IMG/VR virus record: IMGVR_UViG_3300007541_000193
Span: 1-25,450 of that record
Strand: one strand, 5' to 3'
DNA length: 25,450 nucleotides
Source of the DNA: a virus
Below the pieces are notes generated by a model. It searched no databases. It worked only from the letters and a program-made list of their open reading frames with translations, and was not told the origin of the DNA. The position numbers were made by a program, and so were the translations under genes. Of this stretch, positions 24,875-25,450 are shown piece by piece. Positions within the stretch are counted from its first letter, which is position 1, and every line of letters starts with the position of its first letter.

Positions 24875-25450
24875 ATGATTAAAGATATTCCTTATAAAGA
24901 AATTTTACCAAGGGTATTTGTATATCCTGGACTTATTTCTAATCATAAAGAATACTTGGCAATTCTTGATGGACTTCATAATGGTAAAAGAAAGCGATAT
25001 CTATTTAAAGAGCCCGAAAATTGGAGCATTTTTGGAACCACTATGTCTTATGAGGCAAGATTTAATGAAACTCGTCTTCTAGAGGATGTTACTAAAGCCA
25101 TACAAGAAAATCCTGAAAACGAAAAAGACATTCTTGCAGAAAAGAAAATGATTGAAGAAATTGAAAATGCATTTCTAATATCAACAGAACATTATTTACA
25201 ACACTTTCAGCTAACTGATGCAGCAAAAGATTGGATAATTTCTGCACCATCTTATGATAGGTATACTCCAACACCAGAGGAGCATATCAATGGAAAAGAT
25301 CACGGCCAAAGACTTGCTATGTCTCACCATAGCGACTACCAAATAGAGCGTGAAGAGATGCCAGGGTTTAAGTATGTGCTAACAGTAACTCACTATATAA
25401 ATGATGATTATGACGGCGGAGAAGTAAGATTTTTAAACTCTGGTAAAGAA
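24875..25450 (+). CDS. 2OG-Fe(II) oxygenase, prolyl-4-hydroxylase-like (3' end outside window)
   Basis: The 192 visible residues start MIKDIPYKEILPRVFVYPGL after an AGGA site and overlap nothing. The first iron-ligand pair is H152-x-D154 (SHHSDYQ), followed by YINDDYDGGEVRF, so the fold is clear, but the distal histidine and 2-oxoglutarate anchor lie beyond the window. The N-terminal 140 residues differ from the other copies and include a charged helix (about 76-100). It is the sixth consecutive-cluster oxygenase and the eighth in the window. Confidence 0.8.
   Translation, partial: MIKDIPYKEILPRVFVYPGLISNHKEYLAILDGLHNGKRKRYLFKEPENWSIFGTTMSYEARFNETRLLEDVTKAIQENPENEKDILAEKKMIEEIENAFLISTEHYLQHFQLTDAAKDWIISAPSYDRYTPTPEEHINGKDHGQRLAMSHHSDYQIEREEMPGFKYVLTVTHYINDDYDGGEVRFLNSGKE

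Noticed and set aside
1-25450. tRNA genes, integrase and attachment site
   Set aside because: No cloverleaf with a recognisable TTCRANY arm and no recombinase motif was noticed by eye; a computed scan would be needed to exclude them.

Overview
The window looks like part of an uncultured tailed phage (or prophage) of an A+T-rich actinobacterium. This is inferred from three things: an incomplete Gp88-like gene of the kind carried by actinobacteriophages; promoters that place the transcription start on the ATG (leaderless genes, common in Actinobacteria); and host-adhesion proteins with PASTA, fibronectin-III, collagen-like and Ig-like modules. No rRNA, tRNA, CRISPR, integrase, terminase, capsid or polymerase gene is visible. 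The host cannot be named from the sequence.

Positions 1-3100 (minus strand) hold very small, closely packed genes typical of an early or accessory region. They include several Cys-x2-Cys microproteins, three one-segment membrane peptides and helical proteins of unknown role. Several transcription units there carry a shared promoter/operator-like motif (minus strand AATGTC, often fused to TTGACA). Around 3104-3244 lies a symmetrical promoter, a possible 19-residue Cys-rich microprotein and three hairpins. Positions 3307-5931 (minus) form an operon with two 2-oxoglutarate/Fe(II) (2OG) oxygenases of prolyl-4-hydroxylase type, an HTH protein, two small unknowns, a beta-class DNA methyltransferase and a six-cysteine zinc-ribbon protein.

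Positions 5931-6522 are the switch to rightward transcription: a small membrane/coiled-coil protein (holin candidate), an A+T-rich gap with palindromes, and a promoter that fires straight into a terminator hairpin, predicting a ~55-nt RNA. Positions 6523-19720 (plus) are a long array of tail-fibre, baseplate and adhesion proteins, many short and joined by TAATG stop/start overlaps. It contains three BppU-N-like Ig domains, collagen-like triplets, PASTA and FN3 proteins fused to long (F/Y)-F-P repeats, and two ~600-residue fibres. A secreted lysozyme-like gene (12221-12838) sits in it in the opposite orientation with its own promoter.

Positions 19778-25450 (plus) follow a strong terminator fused to a leaderless promoter. 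They hold six more 2OG oxygenases (the last cut by the window end) around two likely beta-sandwich proteins, one resembling DUF6065. Eight 2OG oxygenases in 25 kb, six of them directly downstream of proline-rich fibre proteins, is the most striking feature. My working hypothesis, unproven, is that some hydroxylate proline or other residues in the phage's own (F/Y)FP and collagen-like fibres; cell-surface or small-molecule targets are alternatives.
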